NCBI GenBank assembly: GCA_025927495.1
Contig: JAICLH010000010.1
Span: forward strand, 1 to 34,832
Direction of reading: 5' to 3'
DNA from: Gemmatimonadaceae bacterium
GTDB taxonomy: Bacteria > Gemmatimonadota > Gemmatimonadetes > Gemmatimonadales > Gemmatimonadaceae
DNA length: 34,832 bases
Below are positions 1 to 7,915 of this stretch, piece after piece. The translations under genes were made by a program, and so were the position numbers. The stretch's first letter is position 1; each line of letters begins with the position of its first letter. Under the pieces are notes generated by a model that worked only from the letters and a program-made list of their open reading frames with translations, did no database searches and was not told the origin of the DNA.

Positions 1-159
1 CGCGCAGACTCGCGCTGGGCGCTCACGTCGCGCAGACCATTGATGTTGTTCCACTCCCCCAGGCGGCGTCGCCGCCGCTTCCCCCAGCGCAGCGCTTCCC
101 CAAGCGAGCGTCAGCAAGTGCTTCCCTCTTCCCCGCTGTCTCCTCACAGAAACCCCAGA
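1..159. other. Unassigned edge region with GGA-rich hairpins
   Basis: No convincing gene is visible between the window edge and the stop of the phosphodiesterase at 160. Read on the minus strand it is strongly purine-biased and carries about seven GGA motifs, several in or next to the loops of small hairpins: CGCTTGGGGAAGCG (94-107), CGCTGGGGGAAGCG (77-90), a CTGT/ACAG stem with a GAGGAG loop (140-153), and the perfect inverted repeat GGCGGCGACGCCGCC (62-76). It could be a small RNA, a 3' UTR with processing stems, or the leader of a gene starting beyond the edge. I cannot choose between these. Confidence 0.3.
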
Positions 160-645
160 CTAGCGGTCGAGCGGAACGATGGTCACCTCGGCGCGACCGT
201 TTACGATGGTGAGTCGCCCCACGCTCGGCATGAGATCGAAGCGCCGCGGGCCCGCGGCACCGGGATTCACCACCAGACGACCATCCAGCCACGTGACGAG
301 AGCGCGGTGCGTGTGCCCGTACACCAGGACGTCGCCCGCATAGAGTGCCGCGAGCGGCTCTGGCCGCGGCTGGCCCAGCTCGTGGCCATGGCTCACGTGG
401 ATCCGCACACCGGCTACGTCGCGCACGAGCTCCGGCGCCAAACGCGGGTCGTCGGGTTCGTCGGTGTTGCCGCACACCGCCTCCACCGGCGCGATGAGCG
501 CGAGCTCGTCGAGCACGTCGTCGCCGCCGACGTCGCCCGCGTGGAGGATGAGCGACACGCCGGCCAGCGCGTCGTGCACGCCCGCTCGCACGAGGCCGTG
601 CGTGTCCGAGATGAGGCCGATGACGACCGGCTTGTCGTTAGGCAT
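160..645 (-). CDS. YfcE/MJ0936-type metallophosphoesterase
   Basis: Small cytoplasmic phosphodiesterase of the calcineurin-like superfamily, 161 residues, about the usual size for the YfcE/MJ0936 group. The dinuclear-metal motifs appear in order: SDTH (13-16), AGD (36-38), GNTD (59-62), SHGH (85-88) and GHTH (110-113). The ATG at 645 is preferred because the protein then begins just before the first beta strand; an in-frame start at 669 is possible. The start overlaps the end of the ubiX-like gene in the 8 bases ATGCCTAA (645-638), so translation is probably coupled and the gene is the last of the menaquinone operon. The family hydrolyses phosphodiesters in vitro; the natural substrate here is unknown. 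Confidence 0.88.
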   Translation of the reverse strand: MPNDKPVVIGLISDTHGLVRAGVHDALAGVSLILHAGDVGGDDVLDELALIAPVEAVCGNTDEPDDPRLAPELVRDVAGVRIHVSHGHELGQPRPEPLAALYAGDVLVYGHTHRALVTWLDGRLVVNPGAAGPRRFDLMPSVGRLTIVNGRAEVTIVPLDR

Positions 646-1264
646 CCACGCCGCGCCGCGGCGCCGCATCGCCCCACCGTGCGCTCAACCGGTGGTCCAC
701 GCCCAAGTGGTCCAGCACGCGCGCGACGATGAAATCGATCAGGTCGTCGATCCGCGTCGGGCCGTGATAGAATCCCGGCGCCGCGGGCAGCACGATCGCG
801 CCGGCGCGGGACACGCGCAGCATGTTCTCCAGATGGATCACGCTCAGCGGCGTCTCGCGCGGGACGAGGAGCAGCGGGCGCCGCTCCTTGAGCGTCACGT
901 CGGCGGCGCGCTCGATGAGCGACCGCGAAGTGCCGTGCGCAATGGCGGCGAGCGTCCCCATCGAGCACGGGCATACCACCATGCCGCTGCTGCGCGCCGA
1001 GCCCGATGCCGGCGCCGCGCCGCGGTCTGCGTCGTCGTACACGGTCACCGCGGCATCCCAGCGCACGCCGCCCACGCGACTCCGGAGCGCGGTGATGTCC
1101 GCGATACCCGCTTCCATGCCCAACAATCGCCATCCGTGCGACGAGACGATGAGCGACACCGGCCGTTTGGCCAGCGCGAGTTGCTCGACCAACCGCACGG
1201 CGTAGGGCGCCCCGGATGCCCCCGTGATCGCGATGACGACCGGCGGGATGCGACCCGTGGTCAC
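638..1264 (-). CDS. ubiX: UbiX-like flavin prenyltransferase
   Basis: Flavin prenyltransferase, 208 residues, which makes the prenylated FMN cofactor that UbiD-type decarboxylases need. Visible family marks are the N-terminal Rossmann-like TGASGAPYA (about 14-22), the CPCSMGTLAAIAHG segment, and the KERRPLLLVPRETPLS stretch with the substrate-phosphate-binding residues. The GTG start at 1264 overlaps the TGA of the ubiA-like gene (GTGA). Its stop TAA (640-638) lies inside a copy of the repeated word GCCTAACG. Sitting beside ubiA, ubiD and menG homologues, it most likely serves the menaquinone decarboxylation step (MqnM role in the futalosine pathway) rather than ubiquinone synthesis. Confidence 0.93.
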   Translation of the reverse strand: MTTGRIPPVVIAITGASGAPYAVRLVEQLALAKRPVSLIVSSHGWRLLGMEAGIADITALRSRVGGVRWDAAVTVYDDADRGAAPASGSARSSGMVVCPCSMGTLAAIAHGTSRSLIERAADVTLKERRPLLLVPRETPLSVIHLENMLRVSRAGAIVLPAAPGFYHGPTRIDDLIDFIVARVLDHLGVDHRLSARWGDAAPRRGVDA

Positions 1265-2181
1265 CGCAGCACCCGCTCGACGAGCGCGAAGGTGAAGAAC
1301 GTGACGCTGATGATGCCGTTCATCGTGAAGAACGCCGCGTCGATGCGGGACAGGTCGCCGGGCTTCACCAACGCATGCTCGTAGACGAGCAGCGCCGCGA
1401 CCACGACCGCGCCGATGATGTACAGAATGCCACCGCCTAACGCGACCCCGGCGACCACCAGAAAGGCCACCGTCATCGAGTGCAGGACGCGGGCAACGCG
1501 GATCGCGCCGCGCTCGCCCAGCGACGCCGGCAGCGAATGCAAGCCGTGCTGCCGGTCGAAGCCGATGTCCTGCAGCGCGTAGAAAATGTCGAAGCCGCCG
1601 ACCCATCCCATCACCGCGAGGGCGAGCAGGAGCAGCGCCCACCACGGCCGGCTCCACGCGCCCGTCACCGCGAGATAGCCGCCGACGGGCGCGATGCCGG
1701 TGCCGAGGCCGAGGGCCAGATGCGCAAAATGGGTGAAGCGCTTGGTGTAGCTGTAGAAAAATACCCAGCCTAACGCAACCGGAGAGAGCCACGCGCAGAG
1801 CGGGTTGAGCCGCCACGCGGCGAACACGAACACCATGGCCGCCACGGCGACCGCCGCCACGGCCTCACGCACGCGGATCGCACCCGACGGAATCTCGCGA
1901 CGCGCCGTTCGCGGATTCACCGCGTCCAGCCGGCGGTCCGCGATGCGATTGAATCCCATCGCCGCGAAGCGCGCCGCCGTGAACGCCACCGCCACCCAGG
2001 CCACGACGCGCCAGGTCACGGGCTCGTCGTAGCTCGCGAGCACCACGCCCACGAGCGCGAAGGGCAGCGCGAACAGCGTGTGCGGCAGCTTGACCAGATT
2101 GACGTAACGCGTCAGCCGCGACGCGCCGGCGAACGTCTGTCCCTCGCGCACAGGGGCGCTCCCGGCCATCACGCCGCGCAC
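1261..2181 (-). CDS. ubiA: UbiA-family prenyltransferase, MqnP-like
   Basis: Integral-membrane aromatic prenyltransferase, 306 residues with about eight to nine hydrophobic segments. The two Asp-rich Mg-diphosphate motifs are clear: NRIADRRLD (about 78-86) and YALQDIGFDRQHG (around 205). It would attach the polyprenyl tail to the aromatic acid before decarboxylation. With UbiD-, UbiX- and MenG-type neighbours and no ubiquinone hydroxylases in view, I read it as the prenyltransferase of the futalosine menaquinone route (MqnP) rather than 4-hydroxybenzoate prenyltransferase; the sequence alone does not settle the substrate. ATG at 2181 is used, with another in-frame ATG at 2169. The gap from the ubiD stop is 31 bases and contains one CGTTAGGC word. 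Confidence 0.92.
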   Translation of the reverse strand: MRGVMAGSAPVREGQTFAGASRLTRYVNLVKLPHTLFALPFALVGVVLASYDEPVTWRVVAWVAVAFTAARFAAMGFNRIADRRLDAVNPRTARREIPSGAIRVREAVAAVAVAAMVFVFAAWRLNPLCAWLSPVALGWVFFYSYTKRFTHFAHLALGLGTGIAPVGGYLAVTGAWSRPWWALLLLALAVMGWVGGFDIFYALQDIGFDRQHGLHSLPASLGERGAIRVARVLHSMTVAFLVVAGVALGGGILYIIGAVVVAALLVYEHALVKPGDLSRIDAAFFTMNGIISVTFFTFALVERVLR

Positions 2182-2212
2182 CGCGCGGCGTCGCGAATGC
2201 CTAACGGTGCGC

Positions 2213-3697
2213 TCACGAGCCGAGCGGGATGCCGAGCTCCGCCCAACGCGCGCGGATGCGCGCGTCGGTGGCCGCGTCCATCACCACGCGGCCCGGCCAG
2301 GGCCGCTCGAAGCCTTCTTCCGGCCATTTGCGCGTCGCATCCAGTCCCATCTTCGATCCGTACGTGAACGCACGGCTCGAGTGGTCGAGCACGTCGATCG
2401 GTCCCATCGTGAATCGCGCGTCGCGCTCGGGATCCAGATTGTTGAGCGCCACCCACCAGGCCTCCTGCGGATCCCGCACGTTCACGTCCTTGTCTACTAC
2501 CACGATGAGCTTCGCCAGCGCCATGAGCCCCTGTCCCCACATCGCGTTCATCACCTTGTGCGCCTGGCCCGGGTACTGCTTGTCGATCGACACGAACACG
2601 AGGTTGTGAAAGATGCCTTCCGCCGGCATGTGGTAGTCCACGATCTCCGGAATCGTCAGCCTGAGGAGCGGCAGAAAGATGCGCTCCGTGGCGTGGCCGA
2701 GGTAGAAATCTTCCATGGGCGGACGCCCAACGATGGTCGTCGCGTACACCGGGTTCTCGCGCATCGTCACGGCCGTGACGTGCACGCAGGGATACAGATC
2801 GGCCAGCGAATAGAATCCCGTGTGATCGCCGAACGGACCCTCGGTGACTAACGGCTCGCGCGGATCGATGTAGCCCTCGATTACCATCTCCGCGTCCGCC
2901 GGTACCTCGAGATCGCACGTGACGGCCTTAGTGAGCGAGACCGGCTCGCGCCGCAAGAATCCGGCGAACAGGAACTCATCGACGGTCGGTGGCAGCGGCG
3001 CGGACGCGGCGTACACCGACGCCGGATCGGCGCCGATCGCGATGCACACCGGCATCGTCTCGCCGCGCTCGGCCATCATCCACCAGTGCGCCGCACCCAC
3101 CTTGTGACGCTGCCAGTGCATCGCCAGCGTGCGCGAGCCCAGCAGTTGGACGCGATACATGCCCACGTTGCGGATGCCGCGCACCGGATCGCGCGAAATC
3201 ACCATCGGCAGCGTGATGTAGGGTCCGCCGTCTTCCGGCCAGCACGTGATGATCGGCAGCCGCTGCAAATCGATTTCGTCGCCGCGCCGGACCACGGCCT
3301 GGCACGGCGCCGATCCACCACGCACGCGCGGCGGGAACTTGCCCACCTCGAGCAGGCGAGGCAGCAGCGCGAGCCTGCCCAGGATGCCCTCCGGCACCTT
3401 CAGCTCGAGCAGCTCCGTGATGCGCGCGCCGATCGCATCGAGGTCGTCCACGCCTAACGCCATCGCCATCCGGCGCATCGAGCCGAACAGGTTGATCGCG
3501 ACCGGGTACGGCGACCGCGAGCCGTCGCGCAGGATGGGCTGCTCGAACAGCAGCGCGGCGCCGCCGCCGGGGCTTTTCATGACGCGGTCGGCGATCGCGC
3601 AGATCTCGAGGTGCACACTCACCGGCGCGCGCACACGCACCAGTTCGCCGGCGGCCTCGAGGGCCGAGAGAAACTCGCCTAACGAATCGAGACTCAC
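2213..3697 (-). CDS. ubiD: UbiD-family decarboxylase, MqnL-like
   Basis: Prenyl-FMN-dependent aromatic (de)carboxylase, 494 residues, full length for the family. Recognisable UbiD segments include EGPFGDHTGFYS, the VTCDLEVPADAEMVIEG stretch and the C-terminal ENPVYATTIVGRPPMEDFY block, with the acidic active-site residues expected there. It would decarboxylate the prenylated aromatic acid, using the cofactor from the adjacent UbiX. The GTG start at 3697 overlaps the TGA of the upstream methyltransferase (GTGA), so the two are translationally coupled. Two Leu-Gly pairs are encoded by the CGTTAGGC word (3452 and 3677). An ordinary UbiD of ubiquinone synthesis is the alternative; operon context favours menaquinone. 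Confidence 0.93.
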   Translation of the reverse strand: MSLDSLGEFLSALEAAGELVRVRAPVSVHLEICAIADRVMKSPGGGAALLFEQPILRDGSRSPYPVAINLFGSMRRMAMALGVDDLDAIGARITELLELKVPEGILGRLALLPRLLEVGKFPPRVRGGSAPCQAVVRRGDEIDLQRLPIITCWPEDGGPYITLPMVISRDPVRGIRNVGMYRVQLLGSRTLAMHWQRHKVGAAHWWMMAERGETMPVCIAIGADPASVYAASAPLPPTVDEFLFAGFLRREPVSLTKAVTCDLEVPADAEMVIEGYIDPREPLVTEGPFGDHTGFYSLADLYPCVHVTAVTMRENPVYATTIVGRPPMEDFYLGHATERIFLPLLRLTIPEIVDYHMPAEGIFHNLVFVSIDKQYPGQAHKVMNAMWGQGLMALAKLIVVVDKDVNVRDPQEAWWVALNNLDPERDARFTMGPIDVLDHSSRAFTYGSKMGLDATRKWPEEGFERPWPGRVVMDAATDARIRARWAELGIPLGS

Positions 3698-4512
3698 GCG
3701 CGTGCCCCGCCGCCGGCCGGCCGCTCGCCCCAGTGCACCGCGGTCACGCCGAACGTGAGGCGCTCGTAGCGAACGTCGGAGAGCCCTGCCTGTTCCATGC
3801 ACGCGGCGAGCGCCGGCGCCGGCGGAAAATGCGCCACGGATTCCGGGAGATATCGGTACGCCGTACGGTGACCGCTCACCATGCGGCCCACGAGCGGCAG
3901 GAGCCGTCGGAAATACACCTGGTACACGCCGCGGACGGCCGCCGACGGCGGCGCCGAACAATCGAGCACGACCAGGCGCGCACCAGGTTTGAGCACGCGG
4001 GACAGCTCGCGCAGGCCGGCATCGATGTCGGCGAAATTGCGCACGCCGAACGCGACCATCGCGCCGTCCACCGACGCGTCGCCTAACGGAAGCTGCAGCG
4101 CGTCGGCCACCACCGGGCGCACGGCCGCGGCTCTGACCTTCGCACCACCCGCCCGCAACATCGCTTCGGCGAAATCGGCCGCGATGACCGTCCCCGCGAA
4201 CCCTGCGCGACGCGCCAACTCGATGCTCATGTCCAACGTGCCGGCACACGCATCCAGATACCGGCCGCGCGGACGGCGCTCCCAACCCAGGACGTCGATC
4301 GCCCGGCGGCGCCACCGTCCGTCGATGTTGAAGCTGAGGAGTCGGTTGAGCAGATCGTACGTCGGCGCGATCTCCGAGAACATCCGCCGCACGTATCGCC
4401 GCTTGACGACGCCGCTCGACTCGGCGCCCGTCTCTCCTTCGACATCCGCCGCACCGCGTCCCGCGCCCGCTGCCTCGAGCGCTTCGCGCCGTTCCGTGTC
4501 GACCGCAGACAT
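3694..4512 (-). CDS. menG: Demethylmenaquinone methyltransferase (UbiE/MenG)
   Basis: SAM-dependent C-methyltransferase catalysing the last step of menaquinone synthesis, 272 residues with an unusually long, acidic and Ala-rich N-terminus of about 40 residues. Family signatures: MFSEIAPTYDLLNRLLSF, FGVRNFADIDAGLRELSRVL, LKPGARLVVLDCS and YRYLPESVAHFP. The glycine-rich SAM motif, normally close to GTGD, reads DACAGTLDMS (Leu from a TTG codon around 4240), an unusual substitution. It is the first gene of a five-gene minus-strand operon and is divergent from the sigma factor gene. No good Shine-Dalgarno is seen before the ATG at 4512. Confidence 0.92.
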   Translation of the reverse strand: MSAVDTERREALEAAGAGRGAADVEGETGAESSGVVKRRYVRRMFSEIAPTYDLLNRLLSFNIDGRWRRRAIDVLGWERRPRGRYLDACAGTLDMSIELARRAGFAGTVIAADFAEAMLRAGGAKVRAAAVRPVVADALQLPLGDASVDGAMVAFGVRNFADIDAGLRELSRVLKPGARLVVLDCSAPPSAAVRGVYQVYFRRLLPLVGRMVSGHRTAYRYLPESVAHFPPAPALAACMEQAGLSDVRYERLTFGVTAVHWGERPAGGGARA

Positions 4513-4603
4513 TCAGGAAAACTTGGGTCGTCGCGAAAGCCTACGCAAGCGCGATGCTGGTTGCGTGAGCCTCGCCGCGCTAACTTGCGCGAGCATCGGC
4601 CGG

Positions 4604-5230
4604 TTGACCGTCTCGCTCTCGATCGAGTTGCCGTCTTCCTACGATCTCTCGACCCTCCCAGATGCCGATGTCGCAACCCTCGCCAAGGAAGGACGGGAGG
4701 CGGCGTTTCGGGAGTTGGTCCACCGATACGAGCGCCCCGTTTTCTCGCTCATCTTCCGCATGGTCCGCGATCGCGAGACCGCGGAGGATCTCGCACAGGA
4801 CACGTTCGTCCGCGTCCTGAACCACATCGATCGCTACCGCCCGGAATTCAAGTTCTCGAGCTGGTTGTTCAAGATCGCGAACAACCTCACGATCGACCAT
4901 CTCCGGAAACGCCAGCTCGACACGATCAGCATCGAGGGTTCGCCCCACGCGGCCACCTCGGCCGAAGCCGAGGCCACGTCTGTCGACGTGCGCTCGCACG
5001 ATGAGTCGCCGCTCGAGGAGATCGAGTCGCGCGAGCTCGGATCCGCTATAGAACGGGCCATTGCGCAGCTCCGGCCCGAGTACCGCTCCTGCATCCTTTT
5101 GCGCCACGTCGAGGGCCGTTCGTACGAGGAAATAGCTGCCACCCTCGACCTGCCGCTGGGCACGGTCAAAACGTACATCCATCGCGCCCGGCACGAGCTG
5201 CGGGACGCCCTGGCGCACCTGCGTACCTGA
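4604..5230 (+). CDS. ECF-type RNA polymerase sigma factor
   Basis: Extracytoplasmic-function sigma factor, about 208 residues. Region 2 runs over AFRELVHRYERPVFSLIF, the EDLAQDTFVRVL core-binding helix and FSSWLFKIANNLTIDHLRKR; region 4 over LRPEYRSCILLRHVEGRSYEEIA and LPLGTVKTYIHRARHELR. A charged linker of about 40 residues separates them. The start is uncertain: TTG 4604, GTG 4565 and TTG 4628 are all in frame and none has a strong Shine-Dalgarno; I use 4604. A zinc-type anti-sigma gene follows 47 bases downstream, so activity is probably set by that membrane partner. Nearby promoters may include its own, but I found no convincing ECF -35/-10 pair in 4513-4603. Confidence 0.93.
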   Translation: MTVSLSIELPSSYDLSTLPDADVATLAKEGREAAFRELVHRYERPVFSLIFRMVRDRETAEDLAQDTFVRVLNHIDRYRPEFKFSSWLFKIANNLTIDHLRKRQLDTISIEGSPHAATSAEAEATSVDVRSHDESPLEEIESRELGSAIERAIAQLRPEYRSCILLRHVEGRSYEEIAATLDLPLGTVKTYIHRARHELRDALAHLRT

Positions 5231-5277
5231 TATGAAACCCTCTGGCACACTGCAACGTACGACATGTTGGAGGTCCC

Positions 5278-5859
5278 GTGGATAGACACCTGCTCCCTGA
5301 AGAAATCGATCAACTGCTTGACGGCGACGTCGGCTTTGGCACGGCGCCGCTCAAGTTGCATCTGCGCGCGTGCGACACGTGCCGCGCAGACCTCGACGAC
5401 GCGCGCGCCTTGGTGCGGCAGCTGGAGCATCTCCCGCACTACGAGCCGTCCGCCGTGTTCGCTGACCGCGTGCTGGGGCAGGTCCAGGTCTTCGTGCCCT
5501 GGCATGTCACGGCGCTCGACACCCTCCGCGGTTGGATGCCGCGCACTCGCACCGCGCGGGCCTTCGCGTGGACGGGATTCGGAAGCGCGGCGGTGGTGCT
5601 CACCACGGTGTCGCTCTGGCTGCTCACCCGTCTCGACGCGGTGATTTTCGCGATCGACATGGCGGTCGGCCGTGTGCGCGCCGGCGTCGGCAGCGGCCTC
5701 GCCGACGTGGTTGCGACGCTCTTCGGCAGCACCGCCGTCCACGCATTCCGAACGAGTGGGGCCGTCGGTCTCTGGATCGCGCTCACCGTGTTGCTGTTGC
5801 TCGCCGCCGTCACGGCCCGCGCAATGCGCGCCGCGGTGGCGGGTCCGCGCCGTCGTTAG
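5278..5859 (+). CDS. Zinc-binding membrane anti-sigma factor
   Basis: Protein of 193 residues with an N-terminal zinc anti-sigma (ZAS) signature, H28-x3-C32-x2-C35, in a short helical domain that in this family clamps the cognate ECF sigma factor. Two hydrophobic stretches follow: one around 98-115 (SAAVVLTTVSLWLL region) and one near the C-terminus (VGLWIALTVLLLLAAV), with a region between them likely outside the cytoplasm. The GTG start at 5278 is fixed by a strong Shine-Dalgarno GGAGG at 5269-5273. An overlapping ATG at 5264 in another frame has no homology and is disregarded. It is encoded directly after its probable target. The sensed signal is not evident. Confidence 0.85.
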   Translation: MDRHLLPEEIDQLLDGDVGFGTAPLKLHLRACDTCRADLDDARALVRQLEHLPHYEPSAVFADRVLGQVQVFVPWHVTALDTLRGWMPRTRTARAFAWTGFGSAAVVLTTVSLWLLTRLDAVIFAIDMAVGRVRAGVGSGLADVVATLFGSTAVHAFRTSGAVGLWIALTVLLLLAAVTARAMRAAVAGPRRR

Positions 5860-5865
5860 ACGCTC

Positions 5866-7014
5866 ATGCCGACCCGTCGCCCGGTATACATGCGCGCCGC
5901 GATCCTCGCTTCCGCGCTCTCGGTTGCCGCATCCGTCAACGGCATCGCGGCCCAAGCCAAGCACACTCCGGCTCGCGCTGTAAACGTCGGCGATTCGATC
6001 ACCGCCACAGTGGATTCGCTCGCACGCGACCCGAACGGCGTCGTCATCGAGCGGTCCTCGGTTCAATCTGGCGCGCACACGGTTGCAGCCGGAACGACGG
6101 TGAACGGCTCGATCGCATCGTGGCACGGTCCGCTCGACGTGCGCGGGACCGTCACCGGAAACGCCGTCGCACTGGGCGGCGATATCGTCGTCCACACGGG
6201 CGGCACGGTGCGCGGCGACGCGGTTGCGTTAGGCGGCCATGTCCAGCTCGACGGTGGCACCGTGCAGGGCGAGATGCGCTCACTCTCCGCGCTCACGGTC
6301 GGGCCCCTGGCCAGAACCGCTGCGCGCACGCCGGCGCAAGCCACCAAACGTTCGCTGTCGCTCGCGGTCGGCTGGTATCTCGTCCTCGCGGTCATCGGAC
6401 TCTTCGCAGCGCTCTTCGCGCGCGGCAACCTCGAAACCATCGCCGAGCGCATCCGCGATGACTTTTCGCGGTCGTTCCTCTACGGCGTGGCCGGACAGAT
6501 CGCGCTCTTGCCCGCCCTGGTCGTCGGCATCGTGGCGCTCTGCATCACGGTCATCGGCATCCTGCTCATTCCCTTCGCCATCGTCGGCTTCGTTCTGGGG
6601 GGCGCCGGCGCACTCGCACTTGGCTTCCTGGCCATGTCGTACGTGACGGGCGAGGCCGCGATGCGGTGGCGCGGCGCCGTGTCGCCGTACACTCCGCCGC
6701 CGGTTGTGCAGTTCCTGTTCATCGGCCTCTCGCTGTACTTCGTCCTCTGGATGATCGGTGGACTGATGTCCTGGGCGGGCTGGCTCGGCGCTCTGCTGCG
6801 TTTGGTTGCGGCGATGGTTACGTGGGTGGCGGTGACTGTCGGCTTCGGCGCGACGCTCGCATCCCGCGGAGGCACGCGCGCCCCAAGCGGCCATGTGCCG
6901 CCGCCGCAGGTTCCTCCGCCGGTGACTGACGCCAGCTGGCAGACGCCGACGCCGGTATCGGGCGTCGCCGCCGCGCGCCGGCCCACGCCGCCGCCACGGT
7001 CTATCCAACGCTGA
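5866..7014 (+). CDS. Exported membrane protein with bactofilin-like repeats
   Basis: Protein of 382 residues with three parts. A signal-like segment (about 9-29, ending near AAQA) is followed by a polar region; then roughly residues 75-145 form short Gly/Val turns such as VNGSIAS, VRGTVTGNAVALGGDI and VRGDAVALGGHV, the pattern of a polymer-forming (bactofilin/DUF583) right-handed beta-helix. The C-terminal half has four or more transmembrane segments (about 165-185, 205-260, 285-330) and ends in a Pro-rich tail with PPPQVPPP. It begins six bases after the anti-sigma stop and its TGA overlaps the next ATG (TGATG). In context it may sense or relay envelope state. No enzymatic motif is seen. Confidence 0.75.
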   Translation: MPTRRPVYMRAAILASALSVAASVNGIAAQAKHTPARAVNVGDSITATVDSLARDPNGVVIERSSVQSGAHTVAAGTTVNGSIASWHGPLDVRGTVTGNAVALGGDIVVHTGGTVRGDAVALGGHVQLDGGTVQGEMRSLSALTVGPLARTAARTPAQATKRSLSLAVGWYLVLAVIGLFAALFARGNLETIAERIRDDFSRSFLYGVAGQIALLPALVVGIVALCITVIGILLIPFAIVGFVLGGAGALALGFLAMSYVTGEAAMRWRGAVSPYTPPPVVQFLFIGLSLYFVLWMIGGLMSWAGWLGALLRLVAAMVTWVAVTVGFGATLASRGGTRAPSGHVPPPQVPPPVTDASWQTPTPVSGVAAARRPTPPPRSIQR

Positions 7015-7907
7015 TGTCCAGACACGTCTCACGCCCATGGCTGGCGATCCTGGCAGCGGCCCTCGTCGCAGCGCCCGCGACGGCACAGGGACAGGTGTGG
7101 CGCACCGTGACCGCATCGCGCCAGCGTGCATCGGCTGACTCGCTGCAGGTCCGCGTGTATTTCGGCGCCGGCACGTTCAATCTGGCCGCCGCCGCGGAGC
7201 CCATGCTCTACAATGTCGACATGCGATATGACGCTGGTCGCGTGCGCCCCATGCACCGCTACGACGCGGCCACGGGCACGCTCACGATCCGCTCGGACAG
7301 CGCGATCGGCCACCCGTTTTCGCTCGACCTCAAGCGCGGCGCGCTCAACTTCAGCGGCCCGGGCGACGACCGCAACGGCACCGATCTCGCGGTCGGCCTC
7401 GCGCGCGGCATCCCGCTCGACCTCACCCTTGCGTTAGGCGCCTGCGACGCGCGGCTCGACCTGGCGAACCTGTCGGTGCGCCGCCTGCACCTCGAAAGCG
7501 GCGCCAGCCAGACGACGGTCACCTTCGGGACGCCCAATCCGATCGCCATGTCGTCGCTCGACCTCGACATCGGGGCGGCTGGTCTGACGGTCGATTCGCT
7601 CGGCAACGCCCATGCGTCGACGGTGAACGTGTCCGCCGGCGTGGGCGGCGCGGAGCTCGACCTCGGCGGCACGTGGGCCGGCACGATGAACCTGGTGGTG
7701 CGCGCCGCGTTAGGCGGGATCACGCTCCACATTCCGCAGGACGTCGGCGTCGAGGCCCGCGTCGCCAAGACGCTCGGCAGCCTCGACGCCCCGGACCTCA
7801 CGGAGCGCGACGGGACGTATTACTCGTCCAACTGGAGCCGCGCGACGCGGAAAGTGGTGATCGACGCCACGGCGACGCTCGCCGGTCTCGAGATTACCCG
7901 CGACTGA
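7014..7907 (+). CDS. Secreted toast-rack/LiaF-like domain protein
   Basis: Protein of 297 residues with a clear signal peptide (hydrophobic core LAILAAALVAAPATAQG) and then beta-rich sequence with repeated short strands: GGAELDLGGTW, MNLVVRAALGGITLHIP and VGVEARVAKTLGSL. This resembles the toast-rack (DUF2154/LiaF C-terminal, DUF4097-like) fold found in cell-envelope stress proteins. It is the last gene of the sigma/anti-sigma cluster, translationally coupled to the preceding membrane protein. Its stop is only eight bases from the stop of the convergent gene at 7916. Three copies of the CGTTAGGC word lie in or at the end of it (7432, 7708, 7914). Role inferred from domain and context only. 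Confidence 0.7.
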   Translation: MSRHVSRPWLAILAAALVAAPATAQGQVWRTVTASRQRASADSLQVRVYFGAGTFNLAAAAEPMLYNVDMRYDAGRVRPMHRYDAATGTLTIRSDSAIGHPFSLDLKRGALNFSGPGDDRNGTDLAVGLARGIPLDLTLALGACDARLDLANLSVRRLHLESGASQTTVTFGTPNPIAMSSLDLDIGAAGLTVDSLGNAHASTVNVSAGVGGAELDLGGTWAGTMNLVVRAALGGITLHIPQDVGVEARVAKTLGSLDAPDLTERDGTYYSSNWSRATRKVVIDATATLAGLEITRD

Positions 7908-7915
7908 TCGCTCCG

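Noticed and set aside
3881-4603. Long in-frame extension upstream of the sigma factor
   Set aside because: It runs antisense through menG and has no sigma-factor homology; the true start must lie in the divergent gap.
4513-4603. ECF-type promoter in the menG/sigma gap (GGAAAAC followed by TCGTC)
   Set aside because: The two elements are only a few bases apart, far from the usual spacing of about 16 bases.
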